In this document: positions 44,659 through 53,322 of the stretch, piece after piece
Layout of the letters: every line of letters starts with the position of its first letter
Numbering within the stretch: the first letter of the stretch is position 1
Assembly: GCA_000720995.1 (NCBI GenBank)
Contig: JOEL01000027.1
Location: 16,802 to 80,801, forward strand
Origin: Streptomyces celluloflavus
GTDB taxonomy: Bacteria; Actinomycetota; Actinomycetes; Streptomycetales; Streptomycetaceae
Direction: 5' to 3'
Length of the DNA: 64,000 bases
Notes under the pieces: generated by a model
Databases searched by the model: none
What the model was told of the DNA's origin: nothing
The model's input: only the letters and a program-made list of their open reading frames with translations
Translations under genes and position numbers: made by a program

Positions 44659-45882
44659 TTACTTGGCACCTTCCGGGAGCGCCTTTAGGCCTTGGTATAC
44701 CTCTCGCAATTCGGAGGCTTCCGGAAGTTGTCGATTTTCCACGGCCTTTACGACTTCCAGTGCTCGCCAGTGATTCGACGGCACGATGCGACCTGAGAGT
44801 ATTGCGCGCTGCGCGGCGTCGCACGCTTCATCCAGTCGGTCACTCCCAAGAAGTGCCAATGCCAGGTCGATATTCGCAGAGGCTACCCGGCGAGGCCATT
44901 TCTCTACATCGTCAGCGGGTGCGAGCTCAGCAATTACCTGACGCGCATAGCCTTCGGCCGCCGGATCTCCGACCCATGCAAGCGTTGTCGCGGTGTAAGC
45001 AAGCGCCTTGCTCGGATCGTACTGGTAATGATGCTCGGTTTCCTTTCGTGGAACCATTCCCGTCGACATAAGGTGGACCCGTTCGATAGCGGAATATGTG
45101 CCCTTACCTTCTCCGAGTCGTGCCCTTGCTCTCCCTTCTTGCGCCGTGGCTTGAATTGCAGCAGAGGTCCCGGAAGGTGCCAGGTTCTGCGCAATCAACG
45201 AAAGCTCAAGGGCGCGCTTATAGTCGCCATCCGTGAGGACTCGCCAAGCGTCCGTCTCGTAACACCAAGCCTCAATCTCTCGATGCTCCGCGTGCTGCGC
45301 CAGGGTTGCCGCTGTCTGCAATCGCGCCGTCGCCGCATCGTTCTGATGCAAGTCGATGTGAAGCGTGGCGCCGAGCAATTGAAACCAGCCGCCAACTACG
45401 TAAAGACGACGCTGATCCGCAAGAGTCATGCGTGCATCCATGAGACGCGCCACATAGGCAGAGTGCTTACGGACTCGCTGCAGTAGATCCTGCGGCGGGG
45501 ATACTGGGTACTTCGCTGCCAGATCATCAAAAGCGAATTCGAGACGGTCCAGCGTTTCCCGCCCCACGTCGCTTGCGGATACGCGCCGGGCGAGTTCGAG
45601 CGCATCGAATTCATCGTCACTATCCGCCGAATCGACGGCGACCCAGCTATTGCGTGACGCGGGTGGGGCGTAAGCGTCGGGTACAAGCAGTGCGTCTAGT
45701 TCTGCCGCTGTGATTGCCAAGACCTTTGCGATCCTCGGACGCTGACAGGGCTGAGGGTCATTCTTTCCGCTCTCCCAGCGCTGAACGGTCGAGCGGTCAA
45801 CGCCTACCGCTTCCGCGAATTCCTCCTGATTGAACCCGCACGCTTTCCGGCGCTCCGCCAACCTCCGCCGCCTGCTGGTCAT
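44659..45882 (-). CDS. XRE-family regulator with TPR domain, probable regulator of the graspetide locus
   Basis: The protein is 407 aa. HTH at residues about 5-65 (RRKACGFNQEEFAEAVGVDR, STVQRWESGKNDPQP). The remainder is a helical TPR array (FQLLGATLHIDLHQNDAATA, RALELSLIAQNLAPSGTSAA, LALALLGSDRLDEACDAAQR). Such regulators often bind peptides or partner proteins. It is divergent from the small ORFs and precursor of the RiPP cluster, so control of that cluster is likely, though unproved. The gene has lower GC than its surroundings. Confidence 0.85.
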   Translation of the reverse strand: MTSRRRRLAERRKACGFNQEEFAEAVGVDRSTVQRWESGKNDPQPCQRPRIAKVLAITAAELDALLVPDAYAPPASRNSWVAVDSADSDDEFDALELARRVSASDVGRETLDRLEFAFDDLAAKYPVSPPQDLLQRVRKHSAYVARLMDARMTLADQRRLYVVGGWFQLLGATLHIDLHQNDAATARLQTAATLAQHAEHREIEAWCYETDAWRVLTDGDYKRALELSLIAQNLAPSGTSAAIQATAQEGRARARLGEGKGTYSAIERVHLMSTGMVPRKETEHHYQYDPSKALAYTATTLAWVGDPAAEGYARQVIAELAPADDVEKWPRRVASANIDLALALLGSDRLDEACDAAQRAILSGRIVPSNHWRALEVVKAVENRQLPEASELREVYQGLKALPEGAK

Positions 45883-46047
45883 CGTGGCCGGTCTCCTCTC
45901 GGGAACGCGTCTTCCCTGGTCAGCGTAGCCAGTGCGGCCACGGTGCGGCCGGGTTGCGGCTTTTCTGCTGTGGTGTGCGCCCCCTCACCACGCTTGTCTT
46001 GGCCAACACACAGCAACGGACGTGACGGAACAAGCGGGACGGTGACC

Positions 46048-46251
46048 ATGGCGACCAGGACGCAGACCACTCAGGAGGACCCCGTAGACCTCTCGCTGAG
46101 GCTGGAGGGAGACCCGCAGCCGGTACCGGGATGCGCGCACTGCGACAACGTCGCCTTGGAGCGCGACCGGGCACGGGCGAACGGCGACGGAAGCAAGCAG
46201 AGCGACTGCAACGTCAGGATGAGTCGCCACCTCGCGGACGCTCACGGGTGA
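46048..46251 (+). CDS. Small CxxC protein at the head of the graspetide locus
   Basis: The protein is 67 aa. It starts MATRTQTTQEDPVDLSLRLE, followed by PGCAHCDNVALERDRAR and a distal QSDCNVRMSRHLADAH. Two Cys in CAHC plus a Cys and two His toward the end (C-N-V-R-M-S-R-H and H) could bind zinc. No family name is known to me. ATG 46048 begins the conserved-looking part. Its stop overlaps the GTG of the next ORF, so the two are coupled. It is divergent from the XRE/TPR regulator. Confidence 0.65.
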   Translation: MATRTQTTQEDPVDLSLRLEGDPQPVPGCAHCDNVALERDRARANGDGSKQSDCNVRMSRHLADAHG

Positions 46252-46454
46252 CCGGGCCGTCAGTGCGCCCACAGTGGCGTGGTCTGCCTTCCGGGTCCGG
46301 CGCACCCCACGAACGCTCGTCACGGCGACTGCCCCAACTGCGCACCGCGCCAGGGAAACCGGTGAAGCGCGTACGCCGGTTCGGACGGTCCATATTCGTC
46401 TTCGCCGCTCTGGCAACGGCGATTCCGACGCTGACGGCTACCGACCTCCTCTGA
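46248..46454 (+). CDS. Small basic protein with C-terminal hydrophobic segment
   Basis: The protein is 68 aa. GTG 46248 overlaps the stop of the preceding ORF (GTGA). The first about 45 residues are Arg/Pro-rich (SVRPQWRGLPSGSGAPHERS); the end FGRSIFVFAALATAIPTLTA is hydrophobic and may be a membrane helix. No family recognised. It is 196 bp before the precursor gene, on the same strand. Its reality rests mainly on the overlap and context. Confidence 0.5.
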   Translation: MTGPSVRPQWRGLPSGSGAPHERSSRRLPQLRTAPGKPVKRVRRFGRSIFVFAALATAIPTLTATDLL

Positions 46455-46650
46455 TACCCCGTCCCCTCGCGGTGCCGCACAGCTCCCCCGTGCTGAGTGC
46501 ACAGGCCCGAGAGGCGGACGGGCGCCAACTCCCGCCCCGGTGGCGGAAACCCTGGACAGGTCGAGTGGCCGGGGCGGGATTGACAGCTTGGGTCGTCCGG
46601 CCCGAGCTGTTGAAGTGTCAGCACCACCAGGAAACGGAGGCGCAGAACAG

Positions 46651-46923
46651 ATGACGCAGACGCCCGCCCCGTGGGGCACGCAGCGAATGGGGCCGTACGC
46701 GGCCACCACAACGGTTCCGCAGTACACGCCCGTGATCGACCCCGAAACCCAGATCGCGGTCATCGTGGACGAGCACGGCCGGACGGTCGAACTGGGCAAC
46801 CACGGCACCAGCACGAGCGGCCTGACGCCTACCACGACCACCCCGGGCGACGGGTCCGGCCCTGGTGGTGCGACCGACGCGGACAGCACCGAGTCGTACG
46901 ACCAGGACCAGAGTTCCGGCTGA
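46651..46923 (+). CDS. Graspetide precursor peptide (ATP-grasp-modified RiPP)
   Basis: The peptide is 90 aa. The leader-like N-terminal half PWGTQRMGPYAATTTVPQYT then VIDPETQIAVIVDEHGRTVE matches the pattern of actinobacterial putative ATP-grasp-modified RiPP precursors. The C-terminal about 38 residues form the likely core: a hydroxyl-rich block T53-T64 (TSTSGLTPTTTT), a D67-G68 site in PGDGSGPGG, then an acidic block (DADSTESYDQDQ). Thr/Ser donors and Asp/Glu acceptors are what graspetide ligases join as side-chain esters. GGAGG lies about 10 nt before ATG 46651. Its stop overlaps the ligase start. Confidence 0.82.
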   Translation: MTQTPAPWGTQRMGPYAATTTVPQYTPVIDPETQIAVIVDEHGRTVELGNHGTSTSGLTPTTTTPGDGSGPGGATDADSTESYDQDQSSG

Positions 46924-47885
46924 TGCGTGACAGCAGGTCGGTACTGGTGCTGACCAACGCCTACGACGTGACAGCGGACGTGGTGCTCAGGCTTCTCGCC
47001 GAGCGCCGGGTTCCCGTGGTCCGTCTCGACCCCGGCACCGACCTGCACACGGGTGCCTCGCTGACCGCTACGTATCGTACGGGCGACCAGCGGGGCACCC
47101 TGCGCACGGCAAGCCGGGAGATCGACACCAGGCGGATCCGGTCCGTCTGGGTACGCAGGCCCTCGCCCTACGAGGGACCGCCGGAGTTGAGTGGCCAAGA
47201 CCGCCGGTTCGCCGCAGAACAGGCCCTCTGGGGCGCGGGGGGCATCCTCGCGTCGCTGCCTGGCGCGCACTATGTGAATCACCCGTGGAGCAACCGCGCC
47301 GCCGAGTTCAAGCCCGCGCAGCTCTCGACCGCGCTGCGCTGCGGGTTCCTGGTGCCCAGTACGGTGATCACCGACGACCCGCAGGAGGCTCGGACGTTCG
47401 CCGCCCATCAGCCCGGCGGTGTGGTCTACAAGCCCGTGTGGAACACGCCCTACCGCGTGGACGATCAGCCGCACAGTGTGTGGGTCCGGGAGGTGCGCGC
47501 GGCCGAGATCACCGACGCCGTGTCCGTCTGCCCCCACATGTTCCAAGCCAAGGTGGACAAGGCGTTCGACGCGCGGGTAACCGCCGTGGGCGGCCGACTG
47601 TTCGGGGTCCGGATCGACAGCCCCGATCTCGACTGGCGCCACCGTCAAGACCTGATGACGTGCATACCGATCGAGGTACCCGCGTCGGTCGCGCGTGCGG
47701 TCGCGACCTATCTCGCCGAACTCCGTTTGAATTACGGCGCGTTCGACTTCGCTGTAACCGCCGCAGGTGCCTGGTACTTCCTTGAGTGCAACCCGAACGG
47801 CCAATGGGCGTGGCAGCCGGCGCAGACCACCGCCGCCATCGCCCAAGCTCTTACCGACCGACTGGAGAAAGGTCCCGACACGTGA
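46923..47885 (+). CDS. ATP-grasp peptide maturase (graspetide ligase)
   Basis: The protein is 320 aa. It forms ester or amide links between side chains of the precursor, using ATP. N-terminal pre-ATP-grasp part (VLVLTNAYDVTADVVLRLLA), then YVNHPWSNRAAEFKPAQLST (the N-H-P-x-x-N-x-x-x-x-x-K pattern of graspetide ligases), lysine in VVYKPVWNTPYRV, and the metal-binding end YFLECNPNGQWAWQP (E-x-N-P-N-G). The start ATG 46923 overlaps the precursor stop (TGATG), and its stop overlaps the methyltransferase start, so the three genes are coupled. Confidence 0.92.
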   Translation: MRDSRSVLVLTNAYDVTADVVLRLLAERRVPVVRLDPGTDLHTGASLTATYRTGDQRGTLRTASREIDTRRIRSVWVRRPSPYEGPPELSGQDRRFAAEQALWGAGGILASLPGAHYVNHPWSNRAAEFKPAQLSTALRCGFLVPSTVITDDPQEARTFAAHQPGGVVYKPVWNTPYRVDDQPHSVWVREVRAAEITDAVSVCPHMFQAKVDKAFDARVTAVGGRLFGVRIDSPDLDWRHRQDLMTCIPIEVPASVARAVATYLAELRLNYGAFDFAVTAAGAWYFLECNPNGQWAWQPAQTTAAIAQALTDRLEKGPDT

Positions 47886-49024
47886 GCACATCGGCTCAGC
47901 TCCGCAATGCCCTTGCGGACAGGCTCGCCGAGGGCGGCACCCTCACCGAAACCGAGTGGCGCAGTGCGGCCACCACGGTTCCCCGCGAGCTGTTCACGGC
48001 GTCCTACTTCCTGCCGGTGGCGGGCAGCGTCCCCACCACCTACCGGCCCGTCCGGGAAGGTGATCCCGGGTGGCTGCAGGGGGTCTATTCCGACGAGACG
48101 CTGATCACCCAACTGGACGGCCGGGTCAGGCCCGACGACGTGACCGAGGACGCCGTGACCGGCTCCCCGTCGTCGTCGTCCACCCTGCCGTCCCTGGTGC
48201 TGCGCATGTGGCAGCAGCTCGGTGCTGAGGCGGGTCACCGGGTGCTGGAGATCGGCACCGGAACCGGGTACTCGACCGCCCTCGGCGCACACCGCCTCGG
48301 GGACGCCAATCTGACCAGCATCGAGTACGACCCGGTGGTCGGCGGGGCTGCCGCCACGGCGCTCAAGGCGGCCGGATTCGCACCACGGCTGATCATCGAC
48401 GACGGGCTGCGCGGCGACCCGCAGGGCGGGCAGTACGACCGGCTCATCGCCACCTGTTCGGTCCGGTACGTCCCGCTGCCGTGGCTGCACCAGGTGAAGC
48501 CCGGTGGGAAGATCCTCGCCACACTCTCCGGGTGGAGCTACGCCAACGCTCTCGCGCTGCTCGTCGTGACCGGCCCCGGAGAGGCCACGGGCCGGTTCCT
48601 CCCCGGTTACACCAGTTTCATGATCGCCCGTCCGCACGACCGGCCGCCTCGCCCGACGCCGGCCCTGCTGCCCGGGGATGAGCGACTGAGCCAGATCGAC
48701 CCCGCCAAGCTCGACGACTGGACCGGCGGTTGGGTCGCGCAACTCGCGGCCCCCTCGGCCGAACGAATGGGGGCAGGGGCGGAACAGATCCTCTGGGACG
48801 TGTCCACCGGTTCGCAGGCCCGGACAGCCCCGAACCCCAAGGGCGGGTGGACCGTTGTCCAGCGCGGTCCCGTCCGACTGTGGGACCGGGTGGAACGGGC
48901 GGTGCAGCGCTGGCAGGCCGCCAACGAGCCTCACCAGGAGAAGTTCGGGATCACGGTCTCGGCCGCCGGGCAGCGGGTGTGGCTCGGCACCGAGGACGGC
49001 CCCGGATGGGACCTGCCGATCTGA
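47882..49024 (+). CDS. PIMT-like O-methyltransferase of the ATP-grasp peptide system
   Basis: The protein is 380 aa. SAM-dependent methyltransferase related to protein L-isoaspartate O-methyltransferase: the SSSSTLPSLVLRMWQ segment at 97-111 resembles the PIMT S-x-P-x-x-V-A-x-M region, motif I is VLEIGTGTGYST at 121-132, then LTSIEYDPVV, and DRLIATCSVRYVPLPWLHQV. The C-terminal about 140 residues are an extension special to this group. In characterised graspetides with such a partner, it methylates an Asp side chain that then closes to an aspartimide; the same is inferred here. GTG 47882 overlaps the ligase stop (GTGA). Confidence 0.9.
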   Translation: MSTSAQLRNALADRLAEGGTLTETEWRSAATTVPRELFTASYFLPVAGSVPTTYRPVREGDPGWLQGVYSDETLITQLDGRVRPDDVTEDAVTGSPSSSSTLPSLVLRMWQQLGAEAGHRVLEIGTGTGYSTALGAHRLGDANLTSIEYDPVVGGAAATALKAAGFAPRLIIDDGLRGDPQGGQYDRLIATCSVRYVPLPWLHQVKPGGKILATLSGWSYANALALLVVTGPGEATGRFLPGYTSFMIARPHDRPPRPTPALLPGDERLSQIDPAKLDDWTGGWVAQLAAPSAERMGAGAEQILWDVSTGSQARTAPNPKGGWTVVQRGPVRLWDRVERAVQRWQAANEPHQEKFGITVSAAGQRVWLGTEDGPGWDLPI

Positions 49025-49401
49025 CCGACGCGGGCCCGGTCGGACTCACTGCGCAGAACACAGAATTCGTTGCCTTCGGGATCTGCGAGGATTGCCCAAC
49101 CCGAACCATCGGAATTCCGGTGATCGGCGACCAAGGTGGCGCCGAGAGCCAGCAGCCGGTCCACCTCCTGATCGCGGGAGGTCTCCGGGCGCAGACACAG
49201 ATGGATCCGGTTCTTGACCGTCTTCCCCTCGGGCACCTGGTTGAAGTACAGCACCGGGCCCTCCGCCAGCAGCACCCGAGTCTCCCGGGCGCCCGGTCCG
49301 TCCTCCGGATCCAGCGGACGGCCGGTCACACCGCTCCAGAACCGGGCAAGCTCGTAAGCATCCGCACAGTCAATCGCCACATTCTGCAATACCGAAACCA
49401 T
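48931..49401 (-). CDS. VOC/glyoxalase-like protein
   Basis: The protein is 156 aa. Vicinal-oxygen-chelate fold: LQNVAIDCADAYELARFWSG at the start, then HLCLRPETSRDQEVDRLLAL and GWAILADPEGNEFCVL (the D-P-E-G-N-x-F motif). Metal ligands are partly recognisable (E in PEGNEF, H in RIHLCL). Function unknown. The family-conserved part ends near 49050; the last about 30 codons run into the 3' end of the convergent methyltransferase gene (94-bp overlap), so the tail is a read-through extension. ATG 49401. Confidence 0.8.
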   Translation of the reverse strand: MVSVLQNVAIDCADAYELARFWSGVTGRPLDPEDGPGARETRVLLAEGPVLYFNQVPEGKTVKNRIHLCLRPETSRDQEVDRLLALGATLVADHRNSDGSGWAILADPEGNEFCVLRSESDRARVGQIGRSHPGPSSVPSHTRCPAAETVIPNFSW

Positions 49402-49732
49402 GCGAGCGAGCCTTCCCGATCTCCCCGCCGAACGCCACCGGGTTGCGCTCGTCCTTCGCGTACACCGCTCAGGCTCCTGGCGGCGCTTTCGGTAGCCGGC
49501 GGCCCGGGACGCGTCGGATGGGTCGCGTGACTGCTGAGCGTCCTGGCCGTTCCCGTCGCTGTGGCCAGTTCGTCGACCGGAGCAGCCGACTTTCCGCACA
49601 GGACGTCGACCAATTCGGACGCGACGCACGACATGCGTGTACACAGTTGCCGACATACACTCCCTTCTATCGCCAGCCCAATAGGGATCACTGCAAGGGA
49701 TACGCAGCCATTCTGTGCGTGAGGGCAGACCT
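49402..49732. other. Intergenic, no gene supported
   Basis: About 330 bp between the divergent VOC and molybdopterin oxidoreductase genes. Bases 49625-49735 are AT-richer and should contain the promoter of the oxidoreductase. No ORF shows typical codon bias plus a ribosome site. Confidence 0.45.
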
Positions 49733-51094
49733 ATGACAGCGCATGACCAGCCGGGCAGGAATGACGACGGCGCGGTGGAATTGCCGCCCGGGCTCCGGCA
49801 TTCCCGTCGCAAGGTTCTGGGATTCTGGGCGGCGGGAGCCGCCGCGGTCGGCGCGGTGCCCTACGTCGACCTCGGCGCGTCGAAGTCTTCCCGGGAACTC
49901 CTACCACCACCGTCCGAGAAGGATGAATTCGTAAACCAGTCGACGCCATCCCGATATTTCGTCCGTCGCGAAAATGGTTCGTATGAGATGAAGTGGGGCC
50001 CGGTCGGCGCCGCGGTCTTCGGCGGTCCCGGTCAGCCATACGGGGATACGATCCCGAATGACCGGTCCTATATCCACAATCGGGCGAAGCCACCCGCCAT
50101 CGACGTCGATACGTGGCGCCTGAAACTTACCGGGGACGCGCTCACCCGTCCCCGGTCGTTCAGCTATGCCGAGCTGTTGGCGATGGAGCGGGTGACCTTG
50201 CGCCGCACGCTCGACTGCGGTGCCAACTGTGCGTCCTTCTTCCCCAAGCTCCCGCCCTCCGGGAGCGGCGGTCGGTGGCTGCCGGAAGGGTTCACCCAGT
50301 GGCACTTCGGCGCCGTGACCGCGGCCGAGTGGACGGGGGTGCGGGCCAAGGATGTGCTGGCCGCGGCCGGGGTCCACGGTGCGGTGGAAGTGAAGTTCAC
50401 CGGCCTCGACAACATCTCCGGTCCCGGCTATCCGGGCGGCACGGCCCACTACTCACAGGTCGTCCGCGCCGAGGAGGCCCTCAAGGACGACACGCTGCTG
50501 GTGTATCGCATGAACGGGACCACTCTCCCCGTCGACCACGGATATCCGCTGCGCGTCCTGTTCTCCGGGTGGTCCGCCAACCACATGGTCAAATGGCTGG
50601 GCGAGATCCAGGTGTCGAAACGGAGTATTCCGGTAACGGGACCGGCGCAGAACCAGGTATTGACCGGACCCGCCTATCCCACCCCTGTCCGACCCACCGT
50701 CGGCCCCGTTCGCAGCGCCGTCGAGCACGATCCCGAACGCACCCTCACACCGGGCGACCACACGCTGCACGGTCGCGCCTGGTCCGGTTCCGGAGCCATC
50801 GATCGCGTCGATGTCACCGTGGAGAAACTCGTCAAACCCGGGGAATGGACCACGGTGATTCCGTGGCACGAGGCGAAGCTCCTCAGCACACCCGAGCCCC
50901 TCATGTGGGTACGTTTCGAACTGCCCTGGCAGAACGTACAGCCGGGTTATTACCGGATCATGACGCGCGCCAAGGACACCGCCGGCAACATCCAGCCGCG
51001 CCCCGAGGATGTCGCATGGAACCAGCACGGACTGGTTTACAACGGGCACTATCCCCTGGAATTGATCGTCGACCCGGCCAGCGAAATGCCGTGA
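49733..51094 (+). CDS. Sulfite oxidase-like molybdopterin oxidoreductase, Tat-exported
   Basis: The protein is 453 aa. Twin-arginine signal near the N-terminus: SRRKVLGFWAAGAAAVGAVP with R25-R26. The Mo-cofactor domain has the ligating cysteine region TLDCGANCASFFP (C162 or C166) and FTGLDNISGPGYPGGTAHYS. The C-terminal part (HGRAWSGSGAIDRVDVTVEK, WVRFELPWQNVQPGYYRIMT) is the dimerisation domain of the sulfite-oxidase family. Probable periplasm-side oxidoreductase; the substrate and electron acceptor are unknown. The usual Cys sits in CAGN-type motifs, so this is a divergent subgroup. ATG 49733 with GAGGGCAG upstream. Confidence 0.88.
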   Translation: MTAHDQPGRNDDGAVELPPGLRHSRRKVLGFWAAGAAAVGAVPYVDLGASKSSRELLPPPSEKDEFVNQSTPSRYFVRRENGSYEMKWGPVGAAVFGGPGQPYGDTIPNDRSYIHNRAKPPAIDVDTWRLKLTGDALTRPRSFSYAELLAMERVTLRRTLDCGANCASFFPKLPPSGSGGRWLPEGFTQWHFGAVTAAEWTGVRAKDVLAAAGVHGAVEVKFTGLDNISGPGYPGGTAHYSQVVRAEEALKDDTLLVYRMNGTTLPVDHGYPLRVLFSGWSANHMVKWLGEIQVSKRSIPVTGPAQNQVLTGPAYPTPVRPTVGPVRSAVEHDPERTLTPGDHTLHGRAWSGSGAIDRVDVTVEKLVKPGEWTTVIPWHEAKLLSTPEPLMWVRFELPWQNVQPGYYRIMTRAKDTAGNIQPRPEDVAWNQHGLVYNGHYPLELIVDPASEMP

Positions 51095-51202
51095 TCCGGC
51101 GCATCGGCCGGAGCCGGATCGCCTCCCGGGCTCGGACTGTTCCACGAAGCCGAGCGTGGTGTTCAGCCGGAGCCGGGGTCGCGACGACCGGTGGATTCGG
51201 GT

Positions 51203-52180
51203 TCAGGGCTGGATGACGACCCGGCCGCGCACCTTCCGCTGCGCTACGGCGTCGTAGGCGTCCGGGCCGTGGCCGAGGCCGTAGGTCTGCGCGATCGGCA
51301 GTGGGGTGAACTCGCCGCGCGCGAAGAGGGGGGTGATCCGTCCGAGGCGCTCGGCGGAGGCGGTGGCGTCCAGTTTGCGGCTGTCCACGCCCAGCATCCG
51401 CGCTTCGCGGTGGTAGAAGTCGGTGAGGTCGATCTCGACGGTGGAGGTGCCGACGGCGCTGATGACGACCAGCCGCCCGCGGTGGGCGAGGGACGCCACC
51501 GCGGCGGGTGTGGTGACGCCGCCGACGGCGTCGTAGACGACATCGGCGCCCCGGCCGCCGGTGATGCGCCGGATCTCGGCGGCGACATCGGTGTCTGCGT
51601 CGATGGGCACGAACTCGTCGATGATCTCGGCCGCGGCGGTGCCGTCGGCCGGGGCGTGGCGGTCGACGCCCAGTACGGGACGGGCGCCGACGGCGCGGGC
51701 GATCTGCGCGACCGCCGTGCCCACGCCGCCCGAGACGCCGAAGACGGCGACGGTCTCGCCCGCGGTGAGTGCGGCGGTCTCGATCGCGCCGAGCCAGCCG
51801 ACCACGAAGTTCACGCCGACCGTCGCCGCCTCGGCGAAGTCGAGGGTTTCGGGTTTGCGGGCCAGGGCGCCGACGGGCAAGGCGAGGCGTTCCGCGTGCG
51901 AGCCGTCGAGGGTGAATCCGAGGTCGCCCCCGGTGCCCCACACCTCGGCACCGAGCCACTCGTCGGGTCCTGCCAGGACGACGCCCGCGAAGTCCCGGCC
52001 GGGAACGCGCGGGAGGACGGTGCCCTCCATGGCACCGGCGATGTTCTTCACGTCCGAGGGATTGACCGAGCCCGCCTTGACGGCGACGACCGCGAGGCCG
52101 TCGCCGGCGACCGGGTCCGCGACCTCGGTGACGGACAGCACCTCGGGGCCGCCGAACCGCTCGAAACGTAGCGCGCGCAT
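51203..52180 (-). CDS. Zinc-free alcohol dehydrogenase/quinone oxidoreductase-like (MDR family)
   Basis: The protein is 325 aa. GroES-like N-terminal domain (VKAGSVNPSDVKNIAGAMEG, LPRVPGRDFAGVV) and a Rossmann domain with NADP site VAVFGVSGGVGTAVAQIARA, then ADVVYDAVGG. No zinc-ligand Cys/His cluster, so it is the quinone-oxidoreductase type. ATG 52180 follows AAGGACGG. It is the last gene of the leftward dioxygenase operon, separated from the upstream paralogue pair by a 13-bp repeat array. It may reduce a ring-cleavage or quinone product, which is inference. Confidence 0.88.
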   Translation of the reverse strand: MRALRFERFGGPEVLSVTEVADPVAGDGLAVVAVKAGSVNPSDVKNIAGAMEGTVLPRVPGRDFAGVVLAGPDEWLGAEVWGTGGDLGFTLDGSHAERLALPVGALARKPETLDFAEAATVGVNFVVGWLGAIETAALTAGETVAVFGVSGGVGTAVAQIARAVGARPVLGVDRHAPADGTAAAEIIDEFVPIDADTDVAAEIRRITGGRGADVVYDAVGGVTTPAAVASLAHRGRLVVISAVGTSTVEIDLTDFYHREARMLGVDSRKLDATASAERLGRITPLFARGEFTPLPIAQTYGLGHGPDAYDAVAQRKVRGRVVIQP

Positions 52181-52216
52181 GCTCGCCGTCCTTTCGCTCA
52201 CTGCGTCAGGGGTGAT

Positions 52217-52255
52217 GGTCAGTGGGGTTGGTCAGTGGGGTTGGTCAGTGGGGAT
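52217..52255 (+). repeat. 13-bp tandem repeat in the dioxygenase operon
   Basis: Three units of GGTCAGTGGGGTT (52217-52229, 52230-52242, 52243-52255; the last ends in AT). It spans the 3' end of the carboxymuconolactone-decarboxylase-like gene at 52245 and the gap to the oxidoreductase. Confidence 0.85.
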
Positions 52256-52790
52256 CGTCGGTGGGCATGGAGAAGTGCGTGTCGGTGTCGATGTCCACAT
52301 CGAGCGCGTTGATCATCAAGGCCAGCCCGCTCCACCGGTTGATGATCATCAGTACCTCCAGGAGTCGCTCGTCGCCGAGCGACTCGCGCACGCGGTCCAG
52401 CAGGGCGGGCGTCAGCGATGCGGTGGTGACCAGTTCGGTGGTCATCTCCAGCACGGTCAGCTCGGTCGGGGTGAACCCGCCGTCGGCGAGGCGGCCGTCG
52501 GCGGCGAGGGCGCGGAGTTGCCGGGAGCCGATGCCCACGCCTTCGGCCATGGGGGTGTGCTGCGCGATCTCGTAGGGGCACCTCATCAGGTGTCCGGTGC
52601 GCAAGATGACCAGTTCCCGCAGCCGTGCGGGGACGACCTTGCTGGTCAGCGCGGCGCGGCCGGCGAGCATCCACCCGGCGAAGGGCGGGCCGGCGTGGGC
52701 CAGCGCCCGGTAGACGTTCAGGTTCCCGCGCTCGGCGGCCAACTTGCGGACCTCGTCCGGCATGGTGGCGCAGTACCCGATCCGGGTCAT
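52245..52790 (-). CDS. Carboxymuconolactone decarboxylase-family protein
   Basis: The protein is 181 aa. AhpD-like helical fold: LRELVILRTGHLMRCPYEIA then QHTPMAEGVGIGSRQLRALA, and a C-terminal helix pair ending SGLALMINALDVD. The usual redox C-x-x-C is absent; only RCPYEIAQH remains, so a decarboxylase or isomerase-like role without disulfide chemistry is likelier than peroxidase activity. Start ATG 52790 overlaps the stop of the paralogue upstream (ATGA). The last codons include one repeat unit. Confidence 0.85.
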   Translation of the reverse strand: MTRIGYCATMPDEVRKLAAERGNLNVYRALAHAGPPFAGWMLAGRAALTSKVVPARLRELVILRTGHLMRCPYEIAQHTPMAEGVGIGSRQLRALAADGRLADGGFTPTELTVLEMTTELVTTASLTPALLDRVRESLGDERLLEVLMIINRWSGLALMINALDVDIDTDTHFSMPTDDPH

Positions 52791-53320
52791 GGGGAGGTCT
52801 CCAGCCGGGCCTGGTCATCGATGTCGGGCTCGGCCGCGTTCAACACCAGTGCGAGTCCGTAGTACAGGCTGATCAGCAGCAGCAGTTCGGTCAGCCGGGC
52901 CTCGTCGAGCACGGCTCGGGTCGCGGCGAAGGTCTCCTGGGTCACCGTGCCGGTCGTGCACAGCTCACCGACGAAGATCAGCACGGTGTTCTCCGGCTCG
53001 GCGAAGCCGGGCACGGGCCCCTCGGCGCTCAGCGCGCTGATCTCCGCATCGCTGATTCCCGCTGCGCGGCCCACGTCGGTGTGCTGGGCGATCTGGTAGG
53101 CGCAGCGTTGCAGATGGGCGATCCGCAAGATCACCAGTTCGCGGAGCCGAGGGCTGAAGGAGCCGCCGTCGAGCTGCGCGTCGACCATCGCACTCCAGCC
53201 GTCGAACACCTTCGGGGCGCCCGCCAGGAGACGGAAGACGTTCAGTGCACCGCGGCGGCGCAGGAAGTCGCGGGCGGTGGGAGTGAGGGACTCGACGGGG
53301 GTCAGCGGGATGCGGGACAC
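52787..53320 (-). CDS. Carboxymuconolactone decarboxylase-family protein, paralogue
   Basis: The protein is 177 aa. Same fold as its downstream neighbour: LRELVILRIAHLQRCAYQIA then QHTDVGRAAGISDAEISALS, and RLTELLLLISLYYGLALVLN. It too lacks C-x-x-C (RCAYQIAQH). GTG 53320 lies 3 bp after the dioxygenase stop with AAGGAG upstream. Two tandem, diverged copies suggest a heteromer or a duplicated function in aromatic-ring catabolism. Confidence 0.85.
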   Translation of the reverse strand: MSRIPLTPVESLTPTARDFLRRRGALNVFRLLAGAPKVFDGWSAMVDAQLDGGSFSPRLRELVILRIAHLQRCAYQIAQHTDVGRAAGISDAEISALSAEGPVPGFAEPENTVLIFVGELCTTGTVTQETFAATRAVLDEARLTELLLLISLYYGLALVLNAAEPDIDDQARLETSP

Positions 53321-53322
53321 CC

